DNA of 64,000 bases from Clostridiales bacterium (lineage in GTDB: Bacteria > Bacillota > Clostridia > Oscillospirales > Acutalibacteraceae). Position numbers and translations under genes: made by a program. Shown piece by piece: positions 8,418 through 16,632 of the stretch; the first letter of the stretch is position 1; every line of letters starts with the position of its first letter. The notes under the pieces were generated by a model. The model was not told where the DNA came from and did not search any database. It saw only the letters and a program-made list of their open reading frames with translations. The DNA is taken from positions 1-64,000 of the forward strand of contig DXYF01000001.1 of assembly GCA_019415945.1 (NCBI GenBank), written 5' to 3'.

Positions 8418-8714
8418 GTGAACAACAATTTAAACCCCGATCTTATTACACTCGTCAGCGATGACGGAAATCAAATTGAATTTGAAATTCTTGATATTAT
8501 ATATGATGAGGACGAAAAATTTTATGTTCTTATCCCCTACTACTCAAATCCGGCTGACGCTGTGAATGACCCGGGCGAGTATTATATTTTTAAGGCCGAT
8601 GAAATTGACGGCGAGGAAGAGCTTACGGAGATAGATGATGAAACAAAGCTTGACCGTATCTCCGGCATTTTTGAAGAAAGGTATGACGACGAATTTTTTG
8701 AACAGGACGAGTAA
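8418..8714 (+). CDS. DUF1292 family acidic protein
   Basis: A small, strongly acidic protein of 98 residues of the DUF1292 (YrzB-like) family, recognised by the opening ITLVSDDGNQIEFEILDII and the following YVLIPY and YYIFKADE strands. The family is widespread in Firmicutes and has no established function. I start it at the GTG at 8418 because AGAGGTGA lies seven bases upstream and the next upstream start is inside the promoter. It is a single-gene unit directly before the 6S RNA gene. Confidence 0.8.
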   Translation: MNNNLNPDLITLVSDDGNQIEFEILDIIYDEDEKFYVLIPYYSNPADAVNDPGEYYIFKADEIDGEEELTEIDDETKLDRISGIFEERYDDEFFEQDE

Positions 8715-8726
8715 TTTTTTTGCCGT

Positions 8727-8756
8727 TTGTACATAACATAATATTAGGTTTATAAT
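8727..8756 (+). promoter_or_regulatory. Promoter of the 6S RNA gene
   Basis: TTGTAC (8727-8732) and a perfect TATAAT (8751-8756) are separated by 18 bp. Transcription would start near 8763, just before the 5' arm of the long closing helix. Confidence 0.6.
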
Positions 8757-8762
8757 TGACAT

Positions 8763-8964
8763 TAAGTTTAATTGCCTACCCGATACGCGAATGATTTTAA
8801 AATAACCCTACAACATTTAAATCGGGAGCTTAGCTCTTTAAGCGGTGTGCAGACCTCCCGTGTTCGGAAGAAGGGAGCCTGAAGTTTAAAGGCAGGCACC
8901 CACCTGCTTTTTTCGTAGGCAGGTTATTATTTAAATCATACGGTCGGGTGGGTTTTCTTTTTTT
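8763..8964 (+). ncRNA. ssrS: 6S RNA
   Basis: 6S RNA mimics an open promoter and sequesters the housekeeping RNA polymerase holoenzyme. The region has a promoter and about 200 nt of RNA whose ends pair in a long broken helix. CCTACCCGA (8775-8783) pairs fully with TCGGGTGGG (8944-8952), followed by ATGATTT/AAATCAT, AATAACC/GGTTATT and CCTAC/GTAGG. The middle holds a large bubble with a 3'-side hairpin (GCAGG/CCTGC) and an apical CTCCC/GGGAG stem over GTGTTCGGAAGAA. A T-rich run follows the closing helix. This rod-with-bubble plan and size fit Firmicute 6S RNA. The assignment is by structure and remembered family features, without a covariance search. Confidence 0.68.
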
Positions 8965-8970
8965 AAACTT

Positions 8971-9015
8971 AGGATATATAACATTATATAACATTAAAAT
9001 TCAGGATATATAACA
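8971..9015 (+). repeat. 13-bp direct repeat pair before gpsA
   Basis: The sequence AGGATATATAACA occurs at 8971-8983 and again at 9003-9015, 32 bp apart, between the 6S RNA and gpsA. It could be a binding site pair or simple local duplication. Confidence 0.5.
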
Positions 9016-9025
9016 GGAGTTTATT

Positions 9026-9988
9026 ATGAATATTTCAGTTCTCGGATGCGGCAGATGGGGCAGCTGTATTGCCTGGTATCTCGACAAAATAGGTCACAGT
9101 GTACTTTCGTGCGGACTTGCAGACGCCCCCGAATTTATACAGCTTAAAAACACCCGCAAAAACGACTATCTTTCCTTTCCGCAGTCCATTGAGGTTTCAT
9201 CAGACTTGGAAAAGGCTGTATCAAGAGCAGAGGTTATTATAATTTCAATTTCATCTCAATATCTTCGCTCTTATTTTGAAGAAATTTCAAAATACAACCT
9301 CGATAACAAAATAATTGTTTTGTGTATGAAAGGCGTTGAAGCGTCAACAGGAAAGCGTTTAAGCGAAGTTGTAGGCGAGTTTGTTGACGAAAGCAAAACT
9401 CCCATTGCCGTATGGGTAGGTCCGGGTCATCCGCAGGACTATGTAAAAGGCATACCTAACTGTATGGTGATCGACAGCAACAATCAGTCGGTAAAGGAAA
9501 TGCTTGTAAACGAGTTTAACAGCGAGCTTATCAGATTTTATTTGGGCACAGACCTTATAGGAAGTGAAATAGGTGCTGCCGCCAAAAATGTTATAGGTAT
9601 TGCGGCAGGTATTCTTGACGGACTTAACTACACATCAATAAAAGGTGCATTAATGGCAAGAGGCACAAGGGAAATTGCAAGACTTATCAAGGCACTCGGA
9701 GGAAACGAAATGAGTGCTTACGGTCTTTGTCACCTCGGGGATTACGAAGCTACCTTGTTTTCAAAGTGGAGTCACAACAGAAAATACGGCGAAGATCTTG
9801 TTAAGGGAATCAAGTTTCAAAAGCTTGCAGAGGGCGTAATGACATCAAAGGCTTTATATAAGCTGGGATGCGAACACGGAGTTGAGTTGCCTATCGTTGA
9901 AAGCGTGTATAATGTGTTGTTTGAAAATGCCGACCCGAAAGACTCACTGGACAAGCTGTATATGCGTTCGGTAAAAAAAGAATTCTGA
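9026..9988 (+). CDS. gpsA: NAD(P)H-dependent glycerol-3-phosphate dehydrogenase
   Basis: GpsA reduces dihydroxyacetone phosphate to sn-glycerol-3-phosphate for phospholipid synthesis. The 320-residue protein has an N-terminal Rossmann fold opening MNISVLGCGRWG, with the second and third glycines of the dinucleotide loop kept and Cys in place of the common Ala. It also has GPGHPQD near residue 133, where most GpsA proteins have GPSFA, and the catalytic-lysine helix GAAAKNVIGIAAGI near residue 190. It is somewhat divergent. AGGAG precedes the ATG. Two copies of a 13-base direct repeat (8971-8983 and 9003-9015) lie in the leader. Confidence 0.88.
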   Translation: MNISVLGCGRWGSCIAWYLDKIGHSVLSCGLADAPEFIQLKNTRKNDYLSFPQSIEVSSDLEKAVSRAEVIIISISSQYLRSYFEEISKYNLDNKIIVLCMKGVEASTGKRLSEVVGEFVDESKTPIAVWVGPGHPQDYVKGIPNCMVIDSNNQSVKEMLVNEFNSELIRFYLGTDLIGSEIGAAAKNVIGIAAGILDGLNYTSIKGALMARGTREIARLIKALGGNEMSAYGLCHLGDYEATLFSKWSHNRKYGEDLVKGIKFQKLAEGVMTSKALYKLGCEHGVELPIVESVYNVLFENADPKDSLDKLYMRSVKKEF

Positions 9989-10003
9989 CAGGCGGATTTA
10001 CAT

Positions 10004-11680
10004 ATGAAAAAAATAAACACTTCACATGATAACACAACAAACAAAAGTCGCACAAATGAAAAAAATATTGCGACGGTAAAAAGGCAAAACACTTTTGAAT
10101 ATCTTATTGTAAACCTTGTATGTCTTTTCTTATTTTTGGCGTTCGCTTATATTGCCGTTATGAGTATTTTTCAGACAAGCGTTTTCGACCCGACAGCTTA
10201 CGGTGCTGAAAAAATAATTTTTCAGAAGGACAACATTGCTTTAAATATTTTTATGACGGTTCTGTTTGCCGTTTTTGTATTTAAAATGAAAAAGCACTAT
10301 GACTTTTTTGCAAAAGTCAATATGCGTTTTTTGGAAATCGGTCTTGTCGTCTATGCCCTGCTGCTCGGATTTGTTTGGATTTTTTCAGTTACATCCATTC
10401 CTGCGGCTGACAGCTATAATGTGTTTGAAACCGCGTCACAGGCGGCAAACGGAAATTACTCGTCGCTTAGCGGCAGCGATTTTTACAACAGTGCTTACTA
10501 CAACGGTTATTCGTACTACAACTTCTATCCGTTTCAGCTCGGATTTGTTTTTATAAGCGAGATAGTTTACAGGATTTTCGGGACGCAAAGCTATATGCCG
10601 ATTCAGATAATAAATGTTATCTGCGTGGCTGTTACTTATCTGGGCATTGCAAAAATCACAAAGCATCTTTTTAAAAGGCGTTCGGTTGAGTTTATTGCGA
10701 TACTTCTTCTGGCAGGATGTTTTCAGCCTATTCTGTTTTCGACCTTTGTTTACGGAAACATCATCGGTATGTGCTGTGCCGTTTGGGCAAGCTACTTTTT
10801 GATAAGATATTTTCAGTCATCAAAATATATTCTTCTTCTCCCCTGCGGTGCGTTGCTTGTACTTGCCACAATGGCAAAATACAACAATATTATTTATCTC
10901 ATTGCATTTGTTGTTATGCTCATAGTTCACACGGTGAAAGATAAAAAGTGGCAGAGTATCGCTTTTGCACTCGCAATATGCGTTGCCGCCGTGGGAGTAA
11001 ACAATCTTATTATCATTAGCTATGAAAACAGAGCGGGCGTCAAACTTGCAGACGGCGTTTCTCAGGTTTTGTACCTTGACATGGGACTTAATGAATCAAG
11101 TATGGCTCCCGGCTGGTACAACGGGATAGCACTTGAAACCTACAAGCAATATCAGTTAAACGATGAAGCTGCAAATGCTGCGGCTTGGGACGATATAAAT
11201 ACAAGGATAAATATCTTTGCAAACAACCCCGGCTATGCGGCAGACTTTTTCGGAAAGAAGATTACAAGCCAGTGGAACGAACCGACATTTGAGAGCATTT
11301 GGGTAAGCGAGGTAAAATCCCATTCATCGGAGATAAACGCAATCGGAAAAGGTATGTACGACGGAAGCTTGGGACAGTTTTTTGAGCTGTACTTTAACTT
11401 GTTTATTCAGATTCTGTATATTCTTTTTGTAATAGGAATTTACTGTTTGTTCCTTAAACGAAAATTGAACATAGAAACCGCTCTTTTGCTGCTCGTACTT
11501 CTCGGCGGATTCGGATATCATTTGCTGTTTGAGGGCAAGTCACAGTATATTCTGACTTATATTGTTTTGCTCATACCTACAGCCGCATACGGAATGAACA
11601 CGGTGCTTGAAGGAAATTTCACAAAAATTAAGGAGTATGTCGGAAAGCTGAAAACTATTCCGCAGACCCAAAAAAGCTAA
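10004..11680 (+). CDS. GT-C fold membrane glycosyltransferase (GT39/ArnT-like)
   Basis: A 558-residue integral membrane protein with about 10-12 hydrophobic segments. The first extracytoplasmic loop (about residues 128-170) contains an Asp (PAADSYN) where GT-C enzymes keep their acidic metal/donor site. These enzymes move a sugar from a polyprenyl-phosphate donor to an acceptor outside the membrane. It starts 15 bp after gpsA on the same strand, so the two are probably co-transcribed. A bidirectional terminator follows at 11688. Donor and acceptor are unknown, and exact family placement (GT39, GT83 or a YfhO-like group) is uncertain. Confidence 0.65.
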   Translation: MKKINTSHDNTTNKSRTNEKNIATVKRQNTFEYLIVNLVCLFLFLAFAYIAVMSIFQTSVFDPTAYGAEKIIFQKDNIALNIFMTVLFAVFVFKMKKHYDFFAKVNMRFLEIGLVVYALLLGFVWIFSVTSIPAADSYNVFETASQAANGNYSSLSGSDFYNSAYYNGYSYYNFYPFQLGFVFISEIVYRIFGTQSYMPIQIINVICVAVTYLGIAKITKHLFKRRSVEFIAILLLAGCFQPILFSTFVYGNIIGMCCAVWASYFLIRYFQSSKYILLLPCGALLVLATMAKYNNIIYLIAFVVMLIVHTVKDKKWQSIAFALAICVAAVGVNNLIIISYENRAGVKLADGVSQVLYLDMGLNESSMAPGWYNGIALETYKQYQLNDEAANAAAWDDINTRINIFANNPGYAADFFGKKITSQWNEPTFESIWVSEVKSHSSEINAIGKGMYDGSLGQFFELYFNLFIQILYILFVIGIYCLFLKRKLNIETALLLLVLLGGFGYHLLFEGKSQYILTYIVLLIPTAAYGMNTVLEGNFTKIKEYVGKLKTIPQTQKS

Positions 11681-11687
11681 TAAACAC

Positions 11688-11724
11688 AAAAGCTGTATTG
11701 TTTAGGGAACAATACAGCTTTTTA
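11688..11724. terminator. Bidirectional terminator
   Basis: AGCTGTATTG pairs with CAATACAGCT around a 9-nt loop, with A before and T after. It lies between two convergent operons and can serve both. Confidence 0.85.
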
Positions 11725-11738
11725 TTATGTTCGGTGTG

Positions 11739-12983
11739 TTAATTTAAATCGTCAAATCCCGTTTCGTTTAATATATTTTTAAAATATTCAATATCTTCCT
11801 GAGTATAAGAAAATCTGTTTTTAAGCCCTCTTTTAAAATGTACATTCTTGTCTATAAACAGCCTTTTAAACCACATCGAAGCCCACGACACAGGAAGCAG
11901 AAACGGTAATCTTTCAAGATACGGGTAATGCGGTAACATTTCCGACTTGCGGGGAAAAACACTGCTCAAAAAATATGAAAACTTTGACTTATTCTTCCCT
12001 GCTTTCTCTGCCTCCAAAATATTTTTGTACGATTTTATCATAACGCCTGCGTCTACTCTGCCGAGAATGGCACTTAATATGATATAAATCTCCAAATCAT
12101 CAAAAGTTATTTTCTGCTTATCGGGAGAAAACCAATTAAATGCAATTTCTCGGATACGCTTTTCAAATACATCGATTTTAAAAAGCTTTAATCTTTCGTT
12201 TAAATAATCAAAATCAAAATCGGACTTGTGATTTTTGTAATAGACATAGGTATCAAGCACCATTCTTATGCTCAAGCCGCCCATTCTGAAATGGTTTGAA
12301 TTATGAACGAGCAAGTAAATATAATGGTCTTCGGGCAAAAGCTCATACGAATAATCATAGCCCTCACGCTTAACCGAGCGGTCAAGGCTGTCGCAAAGGT
12401 AAGGGTAATAGCTTTCCCACTCATGAACAAGAGAGGAGTGCATTTCAATAAACACATACGGAAGCTTTCTGAAGTGATACTGATTATCGTCATTAAAGGT
12501 AAATTCATACCCGATTTCTGAAAATGCCTGCTTTACCGAGTCAACCTGATTTATGTCAAACAATATATCAAAATCCCCCACCGTGCGGCATTCGGGTCGG
12601 GGATATTCTTTTTTGAGAAAATAGCCTTTAACGGGAACATTTTTTATTTTATGCTTTTCAAATGCGGAAAGCACCTTTTCGATTTCGTAATTTAGATTGC
12701 TGTCAATCATAATACCGAAATTAATATTCTCTTTAAGAACTTTAATCACGGTATCATTGGGGAAATATTGCTTTGGCAGCCTCAGCACGACGCTTGAAAA
12801 CGCAAAGCCTAAGCCGCAATACTGAGCACGCTTTAAAAGCGTATTCCAGTCGATTCCGCTGTACGGCAAAGGCGGCTCTGTTGCGTTCACCGCAGATGAA
12901 AGCACCCTTATAAAATAAGAATATTCTTTTTTCTCAATATCACTGAGTTTTCTCTTCATCGCGTTTTTTATTCCCTTTTCCAA
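11739..12983 (-). CDS. NTP_transf_5-type nucleotidyltransferase
   Basis: A 414-residue protein of the uncharacterised nucleotidyltransferase family (PF14907 type). The core VKGYFLKKEYPRPECRTVGD followed by FDILFD (about 118-143) gives the two metal-binding aspartates, D137 and D139, of the NTase fold. Helical regions follow. Members occur with RiPP (lasso-type) or polysaccharide genes, but substrates are unknown. Its start overlaps the end of the peptidase-like gene by 44 bp; an internal ATG at 12959 would reduce this to 20 bp. It is the last gene of a three-gene operon ending at the 11688-11724 terminator. Confidence 0.75.
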   Translation of the reverse strand: MEKGIKNAMKRKLSDIEKKEYSYFIRVLSSAVNATEPPLPYSGIDWNTLLKRAQYCGLGFAFSSVVLRLPKQYFPNDTVIKVLKENINFGIMIDSNLNYEIEKVLSAFEKHKIKNVPVKGYFLKKEYPRPECRTVGDFDILFDINQVDSVKQAFSEIGYEFTFNDDNQYHFRKLPYVFIEMHSSLVHEWESYYPYLCDSLDRSVKREGYDYSYELLPEDHYIYLLVHNSNHFRMGGLSIRMVLDTYVYYKNHKSDFDFDYLNERLKLFKIDVFEKRIREIAFNWFSPDKQKITFDDLEIYIILSAILGRVDAGVMIKSYKNILEAEKAGKNKSKFSYFLSSVFPRKSEMLPHYPYLERLPFLLPVSWASMWFKRLFIDKNVHFKRGLKNRFSYTQEDIEYFKNILNETGFDDLN

Positions 12984-13443
12984 ATATTCTTGAAATTCTG
13001 TTTGTGCCGAATCTGTAGGAGTGCCGCAAAAGCCGTGTGTAATACCAGAAATTTACATACACGCGATAAGAAAAAGAATTTACGCCGTATGACTTGCCGC
13101 CTCTGTAAAATGCTGTTACAACGGCGACAACATCGCTGTCTTTCACTCCGTGTTCCAAAACAAACTGATTATCGCCGCAAAGCACATAACTTCCGTCTGC
13201 GTCAAAATTTACAATTCTGTGCAGGGCGTAGGAGCCGTCTCGTCTTTTGTAAAGCGGAATGTCAAAAAGATGAAGTCTGCCTTTAGGCTTTGAAAGTACA
13301 ACGATATCTTCACCGTCGCGAAGCATGGGAAGCATACTTTTTCCGTTAGGCGTAAAAGTAACCGTTCCACCGCTCTCAACCTTTTCTTTAATTATATCAA
13401 TTACGGCACTCATTGCGACTTCTTTATTCAAGAACATCAGCAT
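12940..13443 (-). CDS. S24/S26-like serine peptidase (signal-peptidase fold)
   Basis: A 167-residue protein with the S26 core: the GKSMLPML motif (Ser36 as nucleophile), a LFDIPLY strand, and YALHRIV with His75 where ER-type signal peptidases place their general base. There is no clear transmembrane anchor, unlike ordinary signal peptidases, so it is probably cytoplasmic. Three starts are possible (13443, 13437, 13413). The middle one has AAAGG at good spacing, the last lies just after the PqqD stop. It sits between a PqqD-like gene and a nucleotidyltransferase and probably cleaves, or once cleaved, a peptide bound by the PqqD protein. No precursor peptide is visible. Confidence 0.72.
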   Translation of the reverse strand: MLMFLNKEVAMSAVIDIIKEKVESGGTVTFTPNGKSMLPMLRDGEDIVVLSKPKGRLHLFDIPLYKRRDGSYALHRIVNFDADGSYVLCGDNQFVLEHGVKDSDVVAVVTAFYRGGKSYGVNSFSYRVYVNFWYYTRLLRHSYRFGTNRISRIFGKGNKKRDEEKTQ

Positions 13444-13687
13444 CCTTTAGTTTTTGTATAAAAATATCGATATCGCTCGAAGCCTTTTCAGGTGTCACAT
13501 CATACTCGTCGAGCATTTTTTTCAAAAGCTCTTCCCTGTCGGCTCCTTTTTGCAAAATCTCAAAAAGAAACGCTCCTGTTTCGTTGAGATTAATAATGCC
13601 GTTAAAATCAAGCGACATATTATTAACAGGCACCACCACATAAGAATCTGCAACTTTTCGTAAAATAAAATCTTCCTTTATTTTCAT
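13424..13687 (-). CDS. PqqD-family peptide-binding protein
   Basis: An 87-residue PqqD-like winged-helix protein with the usual pattern: an N-terminal strand pair, a NLNETGAFLFEIL helix (about 33-45), a DREELLKKMLDEYDV helix (50-64) and a final helix. PqqD domains recognise the leader of a RiPP precursor and hand it to modifying enzymes. It is the first gene of a three-gene operon with its own promoter (13724-13752) and a GGGTGG ribosome binding site. There is no cyclase, radical SAM enzyme or precursor peptide nearby, so the role is open. Confidence 0.8.
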   Translation of the reverse strand: MKIKEDFILRKVADSYVVVPVNNMSLDFNGIINLNETGAFLFEILQKGADREELLKKMLDEYDVTPEKASSDIDIFIQKLKDADVLE

Positions 13688-13723
13688 AAAACCACCCGTA
13701 TAATACTTAATCTATATACAAGC

Positions 13724-13752
13724 ATTATAATATAGCAGACAAAAAAAAGCAA
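13724..13752 (-). promoter_or_regulatory. Promoter of the PqqD operon, overlapping the groEL terminator
   Basis: On the minus strand the -35 box TTGCTT (13747-13752) is formed by the base and T run of the groEL terminator. It is followed after 17 bp by a perfect TATAAT (13724-13729). Confidence 0.6.
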
Positions 13753-13784
13753 GGGTATTGCAGATGCAATACCCCATTGCTCTT
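13741..13784 (-). terminator. groESL operon terminator
   Basis: On the minus strand GCAATGGGGTATTGC folds against GCAATACCCTTGC with a short loop and runs into eight T, eleven bases after the groEL stop codon. Confidence 0.85.
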
Positions 13785-13794
13785 TGTGTCAATA

Positions 13795-15420
13795 TTAGTA
13801 CATTCCGCCCATATCGGGTGCTGCGGGAGCGGGAGCGGCAGGCTCCTTAATATCTGCAACAAGGGACTCAGTTGTGAGTACCATTGCTGCAACCGAAGAA
13901 GCGTTCTGGAGTGCAGAACGGGTAACCTTTGTCGGGTCAACAATGCCTGCTGCCATCATATCGGTGTATTCCTCGGTAAGAGCGTTGAAGCCGTAGCCAA
14001 CCTTGTTAGCCTTTTTAACATTTTCGGCAATTACGCTTCCCTCAAGACCTGCGTTGGCTGCAATCTGACGGAGCGGCTCTTCAAGTGCCTTTAAAACAAT
14101 CTTTGCACCTGTTTTTGCGTCGCCCTCAAGTGTATCAACATAAGCCTGTACAGCGGGAATAGCGTTCATGCAGGCAATACCGCCGCCTGCAACGATACCC
14201 TCTTCAACTGCTGCCTTTGTAGCTGCAAGGGCGTCCTCAATGCGGAGCTTCTTCTCCTTCATCTCTACTTCGGTAGCTGCACCTACCTTGATAACTGCAA
14301 CGCCTCCTGCAAGCTTTGCAAGGCGTTCCTGAAGCTTTTCACGGTCAAAATCAGAAGTTGTGGTTTCAATCTGCTGTCTGATCTGAGCAACTCTTCCCTT
14401 GATAGCGTCCTTGTCGCCTGCACCGTCAACGATGATTGTGTTTTCCTTTTCAACCTTAACCTGACGGGCTGTGCCGAGCTGATCCATTGTTGTATCTTTA
14501 AGCTCAAGACCGAGATCCGATGTAATTACCGTACCGCCTGTAAGAGTTGCGATATCCTGGAGCATTTCCTTTCTTCTGTCGCCGAAGCCCGGAGCCTTGA
14601 CTGCAACGCAGGTAAATGTGCCGCGGAGCTTATTAAGTACGAGAGTTGTAAGAGCTTCGCCCTCAACATCTTCTGCAACGATGAGGAGCTTCTTGCCTGA
14701 CTGTACTACCTGCTCGAGGAGCGGGAGAATCTCCTGTGTTGTTGAAATCTTTTTATCTGTAATGAGGATAAGAGGATTGTCAAGCTCTGCAACCATTTTA
14801 TCAGTATCGGTTACCATGTAAGGTGCGATGTAGCCTCTGTCAAACATCATACCTTCAACTACCTCGCTGTAGGTATCTGCTGTCTTTGACTCTTCAACTG
14901 TAATAACGCCGTCTGTTGTAACCTTTTCCATTGCCTCTGCAATGAGTTTGCCTATGAACTCATCCTGTGATGAAACCGTTGCAACTCTTGCAATGTCCTC
15001 TGTGCCTGCAACCTTTTGGCTGTTGTCCTTAACTGCCTTAACCGCAACATCTACAGCGTCAGCAATACCCTTTTTGAGAACCATGGGGTTTGCACCGGCA
15101 GTTACATTCTTCATACCCTCTCTGATGAGAGCCTGTGCAAGAAGTGTAGCTGTTGTAGTACCGTCGCCTGCAACATCGTTTGTTTTGATGGAAACCTCTT
15201 TAACGAGCTGAGCACCCATATTTTCAAACGGATCATCAAGCTCAATTTCCTTTGCGATAGTAACGCCGTCGTTTGTAATTAACGGAGCACCGAATTTTTT
15301 GTCGAGAACAACATTTCTGCCCTTGGGGCCGAGTGTAATTTTAACTGTATCGGCAAGCTGGTCGATACCTTTCATAAGAGCCTTTCTTGCGTCTTCGCCG
15401 TATGCGATTTGTTTAGCCAT
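13795..15420 (-). CDS. groEL: Chaperonin GroEL (60 kDa)
   Basis: The large chaperonin subunit, forming double heptameric rings that fold proteins with ATP and GroES. At 541 residues it is full length. It shows the N-terminal LGPKGRNVVLDKKFG motif, GDGTTTAT for nucleotide binding, AVKAPGFGDRRK in the apical domain, and the C-terminal GGM-type tail. The start has a strong ribosome binding site and follows groES by 22 bp. The operon is controlled by the CIRCE operator at 15764 and ends at the 13741-13784 terminator. Confidence 0.98.
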   Translation of the reverse strand: MAKQIAYGEDARKALMKGIDQLADTVKITLGPKGRNVVLDKKFGAPLITNDGVTIAKEIELDDPFENMGAQLVKEVSIKTNDVAGDGTTTATLLAQALIREGMKNVTAGANPMVLKKGIADAVDVAVKAVKDNSQKVAGTEDIARVATVSSQDEFIGKLIAEAMEKVTTDGVITVEESKTADTYSEVVEGMMFDRGYIAPYMVTDTDKMVAELDNPLILITDKKISTTQEILPLLEQVVQSGKKLLIVAEDVEGEALTTLVLNKLRGTFTCVAVKAPGFGDRRKEMLQDIATLTGGTVITSDLGLELKDTTMDQLGTARQVKVEKENTIIVDGAGDKDAIKGRVAQIRQQIETTTSDFDREKLQERLAKLAGGVAVIKVGAATEVEMKEKKLRIEDALAATKAAVEEGIVAGGGIACMNAIPAVQAYVDTLEGDAKTGAKIVLKALEEPLRQIAANAGLEGSVIAENVKKANKVGYGFNALTEEYTDMMAAGIVDPTKVTRSALQNASSVAAMVLTTESLVADIKEPAAPAPAAPDMGGMY

Positions 15421-15442
15421 AACTGATTACCTCCTGAATTTA

Positions 15443-15727
15443 TTATTCAACTGTTGCGAGAATATCGGACTGACGAACGATTGTGTATTCCTCACCGTCA
15501 ATCTTAACTTCTGTTCCTGCATATTTGCTTGCGATTACCTTGTCGCCGACCTTAACATACATTTTTACCTCGTTGCCGTCAACGACTCCGCCCGGACCTA
15601 CTGCAACAACAGATGCGAACTGAGGTTTTTCCTGTGCGGCGGAAGATAGAATAATTCCGCTTTTTGTCTTTTCCTCAGCTTCTTCAACTTTTAATACAAC
15701 TCTGTCAAGCAATGGTTTGATACTCAT
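15443..15727 (-). CDS. groES: Co-chaperonin GroES (10 kDa)
   Basis: The heptameric lid of the GroEL cage. The protein starts at MSIKPLLDRVV (ATG at 15727), preceded by AGGAGG, giving 94 residues as expected. A longer reading frame to 15763 would run into the CIRCE operator and is not used. Family strands KSGIILSSAAQEKP (mobile loop) and VGDKVIASKYAGTEVKIDG are present. It forms an operon with groEL. Confidence 0.97.
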   Translation of the reverse strand: MSIKPLLDRVVLKVEEAEEKTKSGIILSSAAQEKPQFASVVAVGPGGVVDGNEVKMYVKVGDKVIASKYAGTEVKIDGEEYTIVRQSDILATVE

Positions 15728-15763
15728 AATAAAGCCTCCTGCAAAATATAATACATTTATCAT

Positions 15764-15790
15764 TTAGCACTCTCATATCCTGAGTGCTAA
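15764..15790. promoter_or_regulatory. CIRCE operator (HrcA binding site)
   Basis: A perfect TTAGCACTC-N9-GAGTGCTAA inverted repeat between promoter and groES ribosome binding site. HrcA binding here represses groESL until heat shock. hrcA itself is not in the window. Confidence 0.97.
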
Positions 15791-15794
15791 TTAT

Positions 15795-15822
15795 ATTTTA
15801 TACCATTTTTTATAAATGTCAA
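15795..15822 (-). promoter_or_regulatory. groESL promoter
   Basis: On the minus strand TTGACA (15817-15822) and TAAAAT (15795-15800) are separated by 16 bp, immediately upstream of the CIRCE element. Confidence 0.7.
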
Positions 15823-16002
15823 GAGTAATTTGACTAATTTTGACCTTTGCTTTTATAATCAAAAATCAGAATTTGTATATTTGCGTTGATTTTGTATAAG
15901 TAATCCGATTATTTTGATTAAAATTTAATTTAAAAATATAATATATTCACAAATATTTTTAAATATTTTATGTATTTTATTTCAAATATAACAAATTTTG
16001 CA

Positions 16003-16031
16003 TTGACTTTAAATAAAATTTGTATTATGAT
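16003..16031 (+). promoter_or_regulatory. Promoter of the lipoprotein gene
   Basis: TTGACT (16003-16008) and TATGAT (16026-16031) are 17 bp apart, with the coding start about 33 bp downstream. Confidence 0.65.
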
Positions 16032-16063
16032 ATTAGAGAACGATGATTATAGGAGAAATTACA

Positions 16064-16525
16064 ATGAAAATCAAATCTATTTTATCAAAATTCATTTTAT
16101 CAGCAGTCATTGCTGCTGTTGCTCTGTCCTCTGCCGCCTGCTCTTCTTCAAAAGAGACACCTGTACCGGCAGACGGTTATCAGCTTCCTTACGAATACAG
16201 TGACGGCTATACCGCAAAGCTGAAAACCGCAGACGATACATATTATCTCGTGTCCTCCACTGACTTAATCGGAAATAAGGTTGTTCATTTTACAACCGAT
16301 GAAAGCGAAGAAGCCGTTAAATCATATTATGACGAGTATTTTTCCACTCTTCCCAAGCTTAAGCTAAAGGACGAAACGGACGACACCATCGGATATTACG
16401 ACGAGGACAAGCGGCTTATTATGTATAATCTTATCGTATGGACAGCAGACGGCAAAACAAACTACAAAATGGGCTGCGAGGCTTGTGAAAACATTGAGGA
16501 AAACGAGCACTGGGAGCTTGCCTGA
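16064..16525 (+). CDS. Putative lipoprotein, unknown function
   Basis: A 153-residue exported protein. The start ATG at 16064 has GGAG upstream. A basic n-region and hydrophobic h-region end in the lipobox LSSAAC, so the mature protein should begin at Cys and be lipid-anchored outside the membrane. The mature part is acidic with many Tyr and Asp, and ends with a cysteine-containing KMGCEACENIEE segment. I recognise no domain. It is a single-gene unit ending at the terminator 16593-16625. Confidence 0.75.
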   Translation: MKIKSILSKFILSAVIAAVALSSAACSSSKETPVPADGYQLPYEYSDGYTAKLKTADDTYYLVSSTDLIGNKVVHFTTDESEEAVKSYYDEYFSTLPKLKLKDETDDTIGYYDEDKRLIMYNLIVWTADGKTNYKMGCEACENIEENEHWELA

Positions 16526-16592
16526 TTTTTTTGTGAATTTGAAATTCAGTTGGGTCTGTATTTTAAATTAATTTTAAAAGCTATATATAAAG

Positions 16593-16625
16593 AGAGCGTG
16601 TTTGCTGATTCAAACACGCTCTTTT
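16593..16625 (+). terminator. Terminator of the lipoprotein gene
   Basis: AGAGCGTGTTTG pairs with CAAACACGCTCT around a 6-nt loop and is followed by T residues. The first copy of the 92-nt repeat begins eight bases later. Confidence 0.85.
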
Positions 16626-16632
16626 GTTACAT

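Noticed and set aside
8763..8964. SRP (4.5S/scRNA) RNA instead of 6S RNA
   Set aside because: A GGAA loop is present, but the invariant AGCAGCC/CAGG symmetric loop of SRP RNA is missing, and the long pairing of the two ends with a central bubble fits 6S better.
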